From positions 3,162,001-3,226,000 of the forward strand of contig NC_010334.1 of NCBI RefSeq assembly GCF_000019185.1: 64,000 bases of DNA, given 5' to 3'. The DNA comes from Shewanella halifaxensis HAW-EB4. Its GTDB lineage: Bacteria; Pseudomonadota; Gammaproteobacteria; Enterobacterales; Shewanellaceae. The notes below the pieces were generated by a model. The model ran no database searches. It was not told the DNA's origin and saw only the letters and a list, made by a program, of their open reading frames with translations. Position numbers and translations under genes: made by a program. Positions 18,005-26,387 of the stretch are shown piece after piece (the first letter of the stretch is position 1; every line of letters starts with the position of its first letter).

Positions 18005-18032
18005 AAAGCCTGAAACAAGTTCAGGCTTTTGT
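18005..18032. terminator. Hairpin terminator
   Basis: The stem AAAGCCTGAA / TTCAGGCTTT with a CAAG loop lies between the TonB-like gene and rnm, both on the minus strand. It is the likely terminator of the TonB-like gene. Confidence 0.65.
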
Positions 18033-18095
18033 TTGTGGAAACGCAATATTTGTATTTACAGTACAGCGGTGCAAGTCATCTTTTACCAAGCCGCT

Positions 18096-18533
18096 TTAAC
18101 CGCAATTCAATTGCGCTTGTCGCTGACATTGCGCTAAAGACTGCTCCTCCGACACATCTGAGAGACAATAATCGATTCTGAGCACGCGCTTCTCAGCCGT
18201 CGCTTGTAACTCAGTATCAAGCGGTTGCCAGCGCCAACGTTTGACCTCTTTACGAGAGTTTTTGCCCAGATGCCTGTTAGGGACAGAGCTTATCACCTCT
18301 ACATTTTCAGTGTGTCCCTCTTCTGAAATGTCAAAAGACAATACGGCGCACCCTTGCAACTTTGCTTGAGCAAACTCTATTGGATATGGGTGTGGTTTGT
18401 TACCTTCTCTGTGCCAGACCTTTTGTGTGCTAGGTTCTACCTCTGTCAGCAATACTTCACCATACACGTTTTTAGCTTGACTCATTTGCGGTACTAAAAG
18501 CAGCGCAAAAGCCGCTAATCCTATTACTTTCAT
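18096..18533 (-). CDS. Secreted TonB C-terminal-domain protein
   Basis: The start is taken at the ATG at 18533, six bases after AAAGGA, giving 145 residues. The first 19 or so residues form a Sec signal peptide ending in SQA. The rest resembles the TonB C-terminal domain: a YPIEFAQAKLQGCAVLSFDI stretch, then VEVISSVPNRHLG and a KRWRWQPL motif. Unlike TonB there is no Pro-rich spacer, and the N-terminal hydrophobic stretch looks cleavable, so it would be a free periplasmic protein. Four cysteines in the mature part (GCAVL, DYCLS, AQCQR, LNCG) may form disulfides. The partner is unknown; no ExbB/ExbD genes are nearby. Confidence 0.7.
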   Translation of the reverse strand: MKVIGLAAFALLLVPQMSQAKNVYGEVLLTEVEPSTQKVWHREGNKPHPYPIEFAQAKLQGCAVLSFDISEEGHTENVEVISSVPNRHLGKNSRKEVKRWRWQPLDTELQATAEKRVLRIDYCLSDVSEEQSLAQCQRQAQLNCG

Positions 18534-18726
18534 ATACATTCCTTTGTTTGTTATTCGCCACCAACTTAATTCATAGAACATTTTTAATCAAGTCGTCACA
18601 ACACCAACAAAAGGGTTACTCCGCTTTATTACACCTGCTTATAACCACTATGAACAATCGTGCATTCAATCGCCTACTCACAATCTTCATAATGCCCGCC
18701 ACACTCAATGATATCGAATACTTTTC

Positions 18727-19086
18727 ATGCATAAACTCACTGCCTTAATCATAGCGCTGCTAATCGCTATCACCACGCCAGTTTTCGCTCAGAATGTACT
18801 TAAAGACGCCGTGCGCCTAAATAGGGACATCAATAAAGCAGAGAAACAGTACAACAAAAAGGTCAAAAAAACCAAGCGTAAACTCGATAAGGCTCAGGCT
18901 AATATCGATTCCGTTAAAGAGGGACACTACGCCAGCAAACGTTTACAGAAAATTGAAGATAATGCCGCTAAAAAGTTGAACAAAACAAAAGATAAGTTAG
19001 ATCCAAGAGACGAGATTACCGACAAGGTAAGAAATGATCTCAAGCAACAAAAACGCCAAGCGATCGACAACTGGCTGGCAGACTAA
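18727..19086 (+). CDS. Small secreted coiled-coil protein, unknown function
   Basis: This 119-residue protein has a clear Sec signal peptide (about residues 1-21, ending VFAQ). The mature part is Lys-rich and almost wholly helical, with heptad-like spacing in KAEKQYNKKVKKTKRKLDKA and later segments, so a coiled coil is likely. I do not recognise a family. The neighbour on the left is divergent. A MITE-like element follows downstream. Codon use looks like that of its neighbours. It should be periplasmic or secreted. Confidence 0.6.
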   Translation: MHKLTALIIALLIAITTPVFAQNVLKDAVRLNRDINKAEKQYNKKVKKTKRKLDKAQANIDSVKEGHYASKRLQKIEDNAAKKLNKTKDKLDPRDEITDKVRNDLKQQKRQAIDNWLAD

Positions 19087-19181
19087 AGTAATTCGCCCTG
19101 AATACTCACCTATACGGGGCGGATCAATTATCTGTTTGGAGTATAAAAACAAGCATCATTGAATTAACAAGAAACCAAAGC

Positions 19182-19454
19182 TTATACCAATCAGTATAAA
19201 GATTTGGTCGCTCAGCGAGAGTTTAGCGGTTATGAGGCAAGGCAACGAGTGAAGAGCATAGTTGTTCTACGGTTAAGCTCGTTAACACAGCACCAGAATC
19301 GCTAAAACTCGCCATTCTGGAGCATTTTTGGCTGCCTACTTCTGCGTTGAACGGCTTCACAAGGGAACAACCATTCTTTCAGCTATTCGCCTTGAATTAG
19401 TTTGCCAAAAACCGCTCTGAGTAGATCAACTTCTTATACTGATTGGTATTATAA
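19182..19454. mobile_element. MITE-like element with terminal inverted repeats
   Basis: The 273-base element starts TTATACCAATCAGTATAAAG. The complementary strand of its other end reads TTATAATACCAATCAGTATA, followed by AGAAGTTGATCTACTCAG against AGATTTGGTCGCTCAG on the left. The terminal repeats are therefore about 17 nearly perfect bases plus a weaker extension. No ORF of useful length is inside. This is the form of a miniature inverted-repeat element mobilised by another transposase. It fills most of the gene-free stretch 19087-19559; I see nothing else there beyond the yciB promoter region. Confidence 0.7.
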
Positions 19455-19559
19455 CCCCGTCATCGATTCAAGTCGCAGTCATCGGCTTTCACTTTTTCCC
19501 CGCAAGCTAGCATGCTACACTCGGCGTTAATTTTTTGAATTTTAAACTGACACAACTCT

Positions 19560-20105
19560 ATGAAACAGTTGCTCGACTTTTTACCGCTTATTATCTTTTT
19601 TGCTGTCTATAAATTTTTCGATATCTACGTTGCCAGCGGCGCGTTAATCGCGGCAACAGCGCTGCAACTTGTCATCAGTTACATGCTGTATAAGAAGCTT
19701 GAAAAAATGCATCTTATTACTTTTGTGATGGTAACCGTATTTGGCTCACTCACGCTTATTTTGCATGATGACTCTTTCATCAAATGGAAGGTCACCATTG
19801 TATATGCTTTATTTGCTATCGCCTTAGGTGTCAGCCAAATAATGAACAAGCCACTGCTCAAGAGCATGCTTGGAAAAGAACTTATCGTTGAAGATAAAGT
19901 ATGGGCTCGCGTGACTTGGTACTGGGTCAGCTTTTTTGTAGTCTGTGGCCTAGTAAATATCTATGTGGCCTTTAGCCTGTCACAAGAAACTTGGGTTAAC
20001 TTTAAAGTATTCGGTTTGACCGCACTAACGCTTATCAATACCGTGTTAACCGTCCTCTATCTGTTTAAAAACATGTCTGAAGAAGATCGTAAGGAACTCA
20101 AATAA
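19560..20105 (+). CDS. yciB: YciB, inner-membrane septation protein A
   Basis: This 181-residue protein matches YciB/IspZ in length and sequence: the N-terminus MKQLLDFLPLIIFFAVYKFF, a central FIKWKVTIVYALFA segment, and RVTWYWVSFFVVCGLVNIYV. About five membrane helices are visible. In E. coli YciB takes part in cell-envelope synthesis and interacts with elongation and division proteins. The stop codon shares one base with the ATG of the next gene (TAATG), so yciB and yciI are coupled. Confidence 0.93.
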   Translation: MKQLLDFLPLIIFFAVYKFFDIYVASGALIAATALQLVISYMLYKKLEKMHLITFVMVTVFGSLTLILHDDSFIKWKVTIVYALFAIALGVSQIMNKPLLKSMLGKELIVEDKVWARVTWYWVSFFVVCGLVNIYVAFSLSQETWVNFKVFGLTALTLINTVLTVLYLFKNMSEEDRKELK

Positions 20106-20404
20106 TGTGGTACATGATTTCATCGCAAGATATTGAAAATAGTTTAGAAAAGCGTTTATCTGTTCGTGCTGACCATTTAGCTCGTCTGCAGCTTCTCGCC
20201 GATGAAGGCCGTCTATTGATCGCCGGTCCACACCCAGCCATTGACAGTGAAAACCCTGGTGAAGCAGGTTTTACAGGCTCTCTCGTTGTTGCCGACTTTG
20301 CCTCACTTGAAGATGCACAGAGCTGGGCCGATGCCGATCCCTATATCGCTGCGGGCGTATATGAAAGCGTTATCGTTAAGCCTTACAAACTCGTGTTGCC
20401 GTAA
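20105..20404 (+). CDS. yciI: YciI family protein
   Basis: This 99-residue protein belongs to the YciI family (PF03795), a small dimeric ferredoxin-like alpha/beta fold. The hallmark segments are RADHLARLQLLADEGRLLIAG and the C-terminal WADADPYIAAGVYESVIVKPY. The conserved His-Asp pair of the family (in GPHPA and ADADPY) is present. Its biochemical activity is not established. It overlaps yciB by one base and is followed after 17 bases by xthA, so the three genes probably form one operon. Confidence 0.9.
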   Translation: MWYMISSQDIENSLEKRLSVRADHLARLQLLADEGRLLIAGPHPAIDSENPGEAGFTGSLVVADFASLEDAQSWADADPYIAAGVYESVIVKPYKLVLP

Positions 20405-20421
20405 GTAAAAAGGAAGCCACC

Positions 20422-21228
20422 GTGAAAATTGTTTCATTTAATATCAATGGATTGCGAGCAAGGCTGCACCAACTTCAAGCACTTATCGACACTCATCAGC
20501 CCGATATTATTGGCCTGCAAGAGACAAAAGTGCACGATGAAGCGTTTCCTTTAGCCGATGTAGAGGCGATGGGCTATCACGTCCATTACCATGGCGGCAA
20601 AGCCCACTACGGTGTGGCTATGCTGTCAAAAGCGGAACCTATCAAGGTACAAAAAGGCTTCCCTACGGATGAAGAAGACGCTCAGCGTCGTATGATCATG
20701 GGCACCTTTATGCAGGAAAATGGTCGTCCACTCACAGTGATTAACGGCTACTTTCCTCAAGGCGATAACATCAGCCATGAAACTAAGTACCCTGCTAAGC
20801 GTAAATTTTACAAAGATCTGATGCAGTACCTTAATGAATACCACAGTGCAGATGAAGACATTGCTATTATTGGTGATATCAACATCTCTCCTGTCGATCT
20901 CGATATTGGTATTGGTGAGCCTAATGCTAAACGCTGGTTAAAAACCGGTAAGTGTAGTTTCCAACCAGAAGAGCGTGAGTGGCTAAAAACCTTGATGGAT
21001 TGGGGATTAGTCGATACCTTCCGTGAACTTCACCCAACTCGCAGCGAACGCTACTCTTGGTTTGATTATCGCAGTAAAGGCTTTGTCGATAATCGCGGCC
21101 TGCGTATCGATGTGATCTTGGCAACTAAATCTTTGGCTCAACACCTAACTGAATCAGATGTGGATTATGAGCTGCGTGGTATTGAAAAACCATCTGATCA
21201 CGCCCCTATCTGGAGCAGTTTTAGTTAA
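20422..21228 (+). CDS. xthA: Exonuclease III
   Basis: The product is 268 residues, the normal length of exonuclease III, an AP endonuclease and 3'-5' exonuclease of base-excision repair. Catalytic-fold motifs are visible: SFNINGLRAR at the N-terminus, GLQETKVHD (metal-binding Glu near residue 34), IGDINISPVDLDIG (Asp/Asn), and the C-terminal PSDHAPIW (Asp-His). Translation starts at GTG at 20422, with AGGAAG upstream. It ends the probable yciB-yciI-xthA operon and shares a bidirectional terminator with the convergent chemoreceptor gene. Confidence 0.94.
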   Translation: MKIVSFNINGLRARLHQLQALIDTHQPDIIGLQETKVHDEAFPLADVEAMGYHVHYHGGKAHYGVAMLSKAEPIKVQKGFPTDEEDAQRRMIMGTFMQENGRPLTVINGYFPQGDNISHETKYPAKRKFYKDLMQYLNEYHSADEDIAIIGDINISPVDLDIGIGEPNAKRWLKTGKCSFQPEEREWLKTLMDWGLVDTFRELHPTRSERYSWFDYRSKGFVDNRGLRIDVILATKSLAQHLTESDVDYELRGIEKPSDHAPIWSSFS

Positions 21229-21249
21229 AAACTAACGTTTTTGTGCCAC

Positions 21250-21279
21250 AAAAAAGCCAGCAAATTGCTGGCTTTTTTT
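21250..21279. terminator. Bidirectional terminator between xthA and a chemoreceptor gene
   Basis: The perfect stem AAAGCCAGCAA / TTGCTGGCTTT has A- and T-runs on opposite sides and serves both convergent genes. Confidence 0.88.
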
Positions 21280-21301
21280 ATAATTTAAGCAGGGTGTCAG
21301 C

Positions 21302-22756
21302 TTAATTTCTTGCCAACTTATATTGACCTAAAATTTGTTCCAAGCCTTTAGATGAACCCGCCAAATTGGCCGCTAAGCTCACCGAGTTTTGCGCCGTTTC
21401 TTTAATGGTTTCCGCTTGGCCACGAATATCATTCAGTTGCGTCGCTATTTCACGAGAGGCCGCACTTTGCTCTTCTGACGATGCCGCAATCTGTGAGCTC
21501 ATATCAAACACGATACTGATAGACTCAGCCATACTATTAACATCTTGTCCGACAGATTCAATCGCCATACGGCCTTTGTCCGCCTGAGATACGATCTCAT
21601 TAGTAATATCTGACAGCTTACCAGTACCTGTCTGTAAGCCCAAAATCATCGACTGGATCTCAACCGTAGCCTGCTGTGTACGGCTCGCCAATGTTCGCAC
21701 TTCATCGGCCACGACTGCAAATCCGCGACCTTGCTCACCCGCTCTTGCAGCCTCAATAGCCGCATTTAACGCAAGTAGATTGGTTTGTTCAGAAATGCCA
21801 TTAATTGTCGTTACGACCGCACCAATTTCGGTGGCGGCATGAGACAAGTTCTCAACTGAGGTTGACGCTTCAGAAATTTTACTCGTTAGTACAGCAATTC
21901 GTTCAATGGCCTCGGCAATTTGGACTTGACTGTTGGCGGCTTGACTCGAATTTTGTTGAGTCTGCTCAGAGGTGTTAGACGCGCTTTGGGACACCTCTTC
22001 CACCGCCGCAGTCATTTGTGACATCGCCACTGCGACTGTATCTAAGAACTGATGCTGAAAATGGGTCAGCTCTTCGCTACGGCTCGCTTGCTGGGTAAAC
22101 TCGTCTGCCGCATCATTTAACGTTTGTACATTACTTGAAATCGCCTGCACCATTTCACTCATATTATCGGCACTGCGATCAATTTCACGGGCGATAAGAC
22201 TGAAATCGTCTTTACCAAAAAAATTAAGTCTATGAGTTAAGTCACCATCTGCAAGACGCTTAATCGCCATGTACATATCCCATAGCCCACCACCTAAGGA
22301 TGTAGATACCCAGTAACTCAAAAGGTATAGCGGTAATAATCCAACAAAAGCCAGCAATAACATCATATTTGCTTGTGAAAGTGCATCTTGCTCCCAACTC
22401 GCGACATTCACTTGCTGGCTCAGTGCCCTGTTGCCCACTGGCGCGCTAACCGATAACAGATCACCACGGCGCGAAGTCGTTAGGCCTGTACGCACCTCTA
22501 CCCCAGCTTTTTGTGCAAAATGGCTTAATGCAGCACCTGCAAGTTGCTCTGTGTTAGCGATATTGGCATAAGAATCGATACTCGATTGTGCGCGTGCTAA
22601 TGAGCTGGACTCAATAAACTGCTTGCTGTGATGATAGTTTGTTAAGGCGACCGCAGCGGTGAGCAGTGTCACCATAGAACAAAGCACCCAAAACTTGCCA
22701 TTTAGGCTCAATTTGATCAACAGAGCGTCAATCTTGCGGAAATTAATCTGTTTCAT
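21302..22756 (-). CDS. Methyl-accepting chemotaxis protein
   Basis: This 484-residue chemoreceptor has a first membrane helix at about residues 21-40, a short periplasmic sensing region of about 90 residues, a second helix near 132-152, a HAMP domain, and a long coiled-coil signalling domain. The strictly conserved tip is EQTNLLALNAAIEAARAGEQ followed by GRGFAVVADEVR. It should signal through CheW/CheA to the flagellar motor. The periplasmic part is too short for a Cache domain and no ligand can be named. A GGGAAGG site precedes the ATG. It appears to be a single-gene unit. Confidence 0.93.
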   Translation of the reverse strand: MKQINFRKIDALLIKLSLNGKFWVLCSMVTLLTAAVALTNYHHSKQFIESSSLARAQSSIDSYANIANTEQLAGAALSHFAQKAGVEVRTGLTTSRRGDLLSVSAPVGNRALSQQVNVASWEQDALSQANMMLLLAFVGLLPLYLLSYWVSTSLGGGLWDMYMAIKRLADGDLTHRLNFFGKDDFSLIAREIDRSADNMSEMVQAISSNVQTLNDAADEFTQQASRSEELTHFQHQFLDTVAVAMSQMTAAVEEVSQSASNTSEQTQQNSSQAANSQVQIAEAIERIAVLTSKISEASTSVENLSHAATEIGAVVTTINGISEQTNLLALNAAIEAARAGEQGRGFAVVADEVRTLASRTQQATVEIQSMILGLQTGTGKLSDITNEIVSQADKGRMAIESVGQDVNSMAESISIVFDMSSQIAASSEEQSAASREIATQLNDIRGQAETIKETAQNSVSLAANLAGSSKGLEQILGQYKLARN

Positions 22757-22861
22757 TCTACCTTCCCTTGGCCAAAGCCATCCTCTATGGTCCAGCCCTT
22801 CGCCGTCCCCTAGAGGTAACTATTATTATCATTATTGATGTACCGTAAAGCTGAGCGTTTG

Positions 22862-23350
22862 TTAAGACTCTTTGGCCTCTGCTGTGACAGTACCCTGCAT
22901 TTTATTGGTTAAACTGATCAATTGGCCAGTAAGTAGGCTCATACTGTAACCAAGCACTGCGCCCAATAATAATGGCGGAATGATGGCGGCAATATCTGCG
23001 CCCATGGCAAAAGTGATACAACACCCAATAAATGCGCCAGGAATAAATGCCAGCTTATGATGGCTAGCCTGTAAGCACATAGCTGCCGTTGCGATCCCCG
23101 TAAAGGTGTAACTCATTAGTGGCGAGACAAAGAAGCTGCTACCAGAAATAATTAACCAGCCCCAGAAAACGCCTGAAAGATTGGTGGTCATCGCCATCAA
23201 CATGCCTTTTATGCCGGAATGAGTTTGGGCAAAGAAGGTACTACAGCTCAGAAATCCAATCCAGGTAACCAAATGCAGAGCATCTGCCACACCGGCCCAA
23301 ACAGCAGCAAGTAGTCCTGCTGAAATAGCAATCTGCCAACGATTTTCCAT
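22862..23350 (-). CDS. DUF1097 family membrane protein
   Basis: This 162-residue, very hydrophobic protein has about five predicted membrane helices and resembles the DUF1097 family (PF06496), for example in WAGVADALHLVTWIGFLSC and GVFWGWLIISG. Function is unknown. A GAGGTAAGC site sits directly before the ATG. It lies 105 bases upstream of the chemoreceptor on the same strand and could be co-transcribed with it. Confidence 0.8.
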   Translation of the reverse strand: MENRWQIAISAGLLAAVWAGVADALHLVTWIGFLSCSTFFAQTHSGIKGMLMAMTTNLSGVFWGWLIISGSSFFVSPLMSYTFTGIATAAMCLQASHHKLAFIPGAFIGCCITFAMGADIAAIIPPLLLGAVLGYSMSLLTGQLISLTNKMQGTVTAEAKES

Positions 23351-23620
23351 AGCTTACCTCTTTACCGTTAACTCACTTACTGCAAGTGAGTTAGTATCTG
23401 GTGAGCTAAATTACCTTTTTTATATGTAAAAAAACACGATCCAGAGCCAATAATCTCACTCAATCGCAGATAAAGTGCACAAAAACGCCTTTTATGTAGT
23501 AAAAAAACCAAATTTTCGCTATAAAAACGTAAATAGACAGCTCGATATAAAATATTCAAAAAACAATATTATTGGTATAAATCGATAGAAGCGTGATCTT
23601 GAGTAAAATGGTTTGGCCAT

Positions 23621-23648
23621 AAAAAAAGCGCCTTTAGGCGCTTTTTTT
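23621..23648. terminator. Terminator downstream of ycbL
   Basis: The stem AAAAAAAGCGCC / GGCGCTTTTTTT with a TTTA loop is symmetrical and works in both directions. The gene ending nearest to it is ycbL on the minus strand. Confidence 0.85.
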
Positions 23649-23724
23649 ACCCAGTAATAGTAAAATGATGACTGGGTAAAGGGACTAACATTAACGACTT
23701 GGCATTAATGAATTGGCATTAACA

Positions 23725-24369
23725 TTAGACAAACAGCTGGTCGGCAACAAATGGGTTTTGCACTCGCTCATCACCAAAAGTCGATAGTGGCCCATGGCCT
23801 GGAATAAATTGCACATCGTTACCTAAAGGCCAAAGCTTTTGGGTGATAGAGTCAATTAAATCTTGATGATTAGACAATGGGAAATCGGTTCTACCAATAG
23901 AGCCTCTAAACAATACATCACCAACCCAAGCGACCTTACTCTCTTTAGCAAAAAACACGATATGACCAGGAGTATGACCAGGTGTATGGATCACTTTAAG
24001 CACTTGCTGACCCACTGTGACTTCATCACCCTCTTCGAGATATTGTGTCGGCGTAAAAGCATCGCAATGCACAAAACCAAAGTGTTGACTCTGTTTTGGT
24101 AAGCTCTCTAGCCAGTAATCATCCGCTTTATGGGGGCCAATAATCGGCACATTAAGCTGATCGGCTAACAATTTAGCGCCACCGACATGGTCAATATGGC
24201 CATGGGTCAGTAATACTTTTTCAATCACCAGATTATTTTTACTGGCCTGTTCAAGGATCCGCTCGACATTGCCACCAGGGTCGACCACGGCCGCTTTCAT
24301 GGTTTGCTCGCACCAGATTAAACTACAATTTTGCTGAAATGGAGTGACGGGTATTAACTGATACTTCAT
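23725..24369 (-). CDS. ycbL: YcbL, MBL-fold hydrolase (glyoxalase II-like)
   Basis: This 214-residue metallo-beta-lactamase-fold protein carries the metal-binding THGHIDH motif (His56, His58, Asp60, His61), the later HTPGHTPGH and the IPGHGP loop with the last histidine. Length and sequence match YcbL, which has been described as a type II glyoxalase that hydrolyses S-lactoylglutathione. It lacks the C-terminal glutathione-binding domain of GloB. An AGGTG site precedes the ATG. It stands alone, with a terminator downstream. Confidence 0.9.
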   Translation of the reverse strand: MKYQLIPVTPFQQNCSLIWCEQTMKAAVVDPGGNVERILEQASKNNLVIEKVLLTHGHIDHVGGAKLLADQLNVPIIGPHKADDYWLESLPKQSQHFGFVHCDAFTPTQYLEEGDEVTVGQQVLKVIHTPGHTPGHIVFFAKESKVAWVGDVLFRGSIGRTDFPLSNHQDLIDSITQKLWPLGNDVQFIPGHGPLSTFGDERVQNPFVADQLFV

Positions 24370-24682
24370 CGATAATCACCTAAGGCTCTATGTTTCGCTG
24401 TGAATGGGTAAAGATTACGCCATGTTGGGCTCTTCGACTATTTATAATTAGGATAATTTGATCTAACGCTCACAAAAACTGCATTATATTTTTTACCTAG
24501 TTCAGCCTTAGTTTGTAGCTGTATCTTTCCACCAGCATAAACACTGCATTGGCTATAAAGTTTGGTATACAATCGTCAATACTCGTTCTCTGTCAGGCCG
24601 CACTGTCGGTAAACTTTGCATCACTGACATAGCACCCCAAAGTAGTAATCTAACAAGAACTCTTTATAAAAAGGTCGACTCA
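24370..24682. other. Divergent intergenic region, no gene seen
   Basis: This 313-base AT-rich region lies between the divergent ycbL and peptidase genes and must hold both promoters. A TATAAT at 24442-24447 is a candidate -10 box. I see no clear operator or repeat. Confidence 0.4.
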
Positions 24683-25984
24683 ATGACTTCAGAACTTTCA
24701 GCCCAACTCACTTTTGCAGGCATGGTTGCCCGTAAACATCAATTTCGTTTACCTCTTAATTATCAAGAGCCTGATGGCGAGCAAATTTCAATCTTTGCCC
24801 GAGAGATCTCAAGCCCTGAAAATCAGGCTAAAGCGTTGCCTTTTATCGTTTTCTTTCAAGGCGGCCCAGGCTTTGGTGCTATTCGTCCCACGGCAAATGG
24901 CGGCTGGATAAAACGCGCGCTCAAAGAGTACCGAGTATTGCTACTGGACCAACGTGGCACGGGCCTTTCAACGCCAATAAGCTTTGCCAGTTTGGCGCAT
25001 CTATCGGCCGATGAACAAGCTGAGTACCTAACTCACTTTAGAGCCGATAATATCATTCGTGATGCCGAGTCTATCCGTAAACAACTCACCAATAATGATA
25101 AATGGACCATTCTAGGGCAAAGCTTTGGTGGTTTTTGTGTACTCAAGTACCTCAATGATGCTCCAGAAGGATTAGCTGAAGCCTATATCACTGGCGGCAT
25201 TCCATCACTGACTCGCTGTGCAGATGAAGTTTATCAAGCGACTTACAAGCGCGTACTCGCTAAAAACCAAGACTTTTTTAACCGCTTTAGTGATGCACAA
25301 GACTTGATTAAAGCCCTAGCGACCCATATCCAAGAGAACCAAGTAACGCTAGCAACTGGTGAGCGCCTGACCGTTGAGATGTTGCAACTACTTGGGATCA
25401 ACATCGGCATGGAGCAAGGCCCTGAAAGCGTCTATTACCTGCTAGAGCAGGCATTGATCGAAACCACATCAGGCACACAGGTTAACCCGCTGTTCCTAGC
25501 GCACTTTTGTCAGCTACTTGATTACAACACCAATCCAATCTTTGCACTGTTACATGAGTCTATCTATTGCCAACAATCTGCGTCTAACTGGGCCGCTCAC
25601 AGAGTAAGAGCTGAGTATCCTGAGTTCAACTACAGCAGCGACAAGCCTTTCCTATTTTCTGGCGAGATGATCTATCCGTGGATGTTTGAGCAGTTCACCA
25701 ACCTAAAGCCACTGCAGCAAGCAGCCGAGCTGATCGCACAGAAACAGGATTGGCCTGCACTCTATCAAATAGACAAGCTGGCAAACAATCAAGTCCCCGT
25801 TACCGCGGCTATTTACAGTGAAGATATGTTCGTCGAGATGCAATACAGCTTAGAAACCGTTGCCAAAGTCGGTAATCTTAAATATTGGCTCACTTCAGAA
25901 TATGAACACAATGGTATTCGTATGGATGGTGAGCATATTCTCGATAGATTAATTGTAATTAATCGTGGGAAAATGTTGCGTTAA
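24683..25984 (+). CDS. Prolyl-aminopeptidase-like alpha/beta hydrolase
   Basis: This 433-residue protein is an alpha/beta hydrolase of the proline iminopeptidase group (MEROPS S33). The characteristic GGPG oxyanion segment is at residues 60-63, LLLDQRGTGLS at 86-96, and the nucleophile Ser147 in GQSFGG. A C-terminal YSEDMFVEMQYS and HNGIRMDG supply the expected Asp and His. It probably removes N-terminal proline from small peptides in the cytoplasm, as no signal peptide is visible. It is longer than typical Pip enzymes and matches the larger class. A AAAGG site precedes the ATG and a terminator follows. Confidence 0.88.
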   Translation: MTSELSAQLTFAGMVARKHQFRLPLNYQEPDGEQISIFAREISSPENQAKALPFIVFFQGGPGFGAIRPTANGGWIKRALKEYRVLLLDQRGTGLSTPISFASLAHLSADEQAEYLTHFRADNIIRDAESIRKQLTNNDKWTILGQSFGGFCVLKYLNDAPEGLAEAYITGGIPSLTRCADEVYQATYKRVLAKNQDFFNRFSDAQDLIKALATHIQENQVTLATGERLTVEMLQLLGINIGMEQGPESVYYLLEQALIETTSGTQVNPLFLAHFCQLLDYNTNPIFALLHESIYCQQSASNWAAHRVRAEYPEFNYSSDKPFLFSGEMIYPWMFEQFTNLKPLQQAAELIAQKQDWPALYQIDKLANNQVPVTAAIYSEDMFVEMQYSLETVAKVGNLKYWLTSEYEHNGIRMDGEHILDRLIVINRGKMLR

Positions 25985-26045
25985 TTAAGAAACACTTAAG
26001 ATTAATGGGACATTATGTAATCTGTTCCTCACCTGTATCACTTTC

Positions 26046-26074
26046 GCAAGCCTTATTAAGGCTTGCTTTTTTTT
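26046..26074 (+). terminator. Terminator after the peptidase gene
   Basis: The stem GCAAGCCTTA / TAAGGCTTGC is followed by eight T on the plus strand. Confidence 0.85.
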
Positions 26075-26192
26075 GCCTTAAAATTCTCACTCATGTCTGT
26101 ATTGGAAAATCTGCTATTAACAGCACATACTTTTACTGTGTCCTCAGATTGTGGCCCCTTAACTTGTGAGCATATCTGCTTAAGGTAAATTT

Positions 26193-26387
26193 ATGAACAG
26201 TGACCGTCTCGATACGCTCCCCGCCGAGATCTTAGTCGGTATTGCAAATGAGCATCTACGTTTAAACTGCAAAGATAGACAGGCGCTATTTTATGATCTT
26301 GATATTGAGAGTGAGTTATTGGAGCAAAAATTGGCTGCCAGTGGCTTTGTGTACGACCAAAATTGTAACCAATATAAACCGCGTTAA
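26193..26387 (+). CDS. DUF4250 family small protein
   Basis: The product is only 64 residues and resembles the DUF4250 family, as in LPAEILVGIANEHLRLNC and the C-terminal GFVYDQNCNQYKP. The function is unknown. An AAGGT site lies just upstream of the ATG. Its stop touches the end of the convergent galT gene with no spacer, so there is no room for a terminator between them. Confidence 0.8.
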   Translation: MNSDRLDTLPAEILVGIANEHLRLNCKDRQALFYDLDIESELLEQKLAASGFVYDQNCNQYKPR

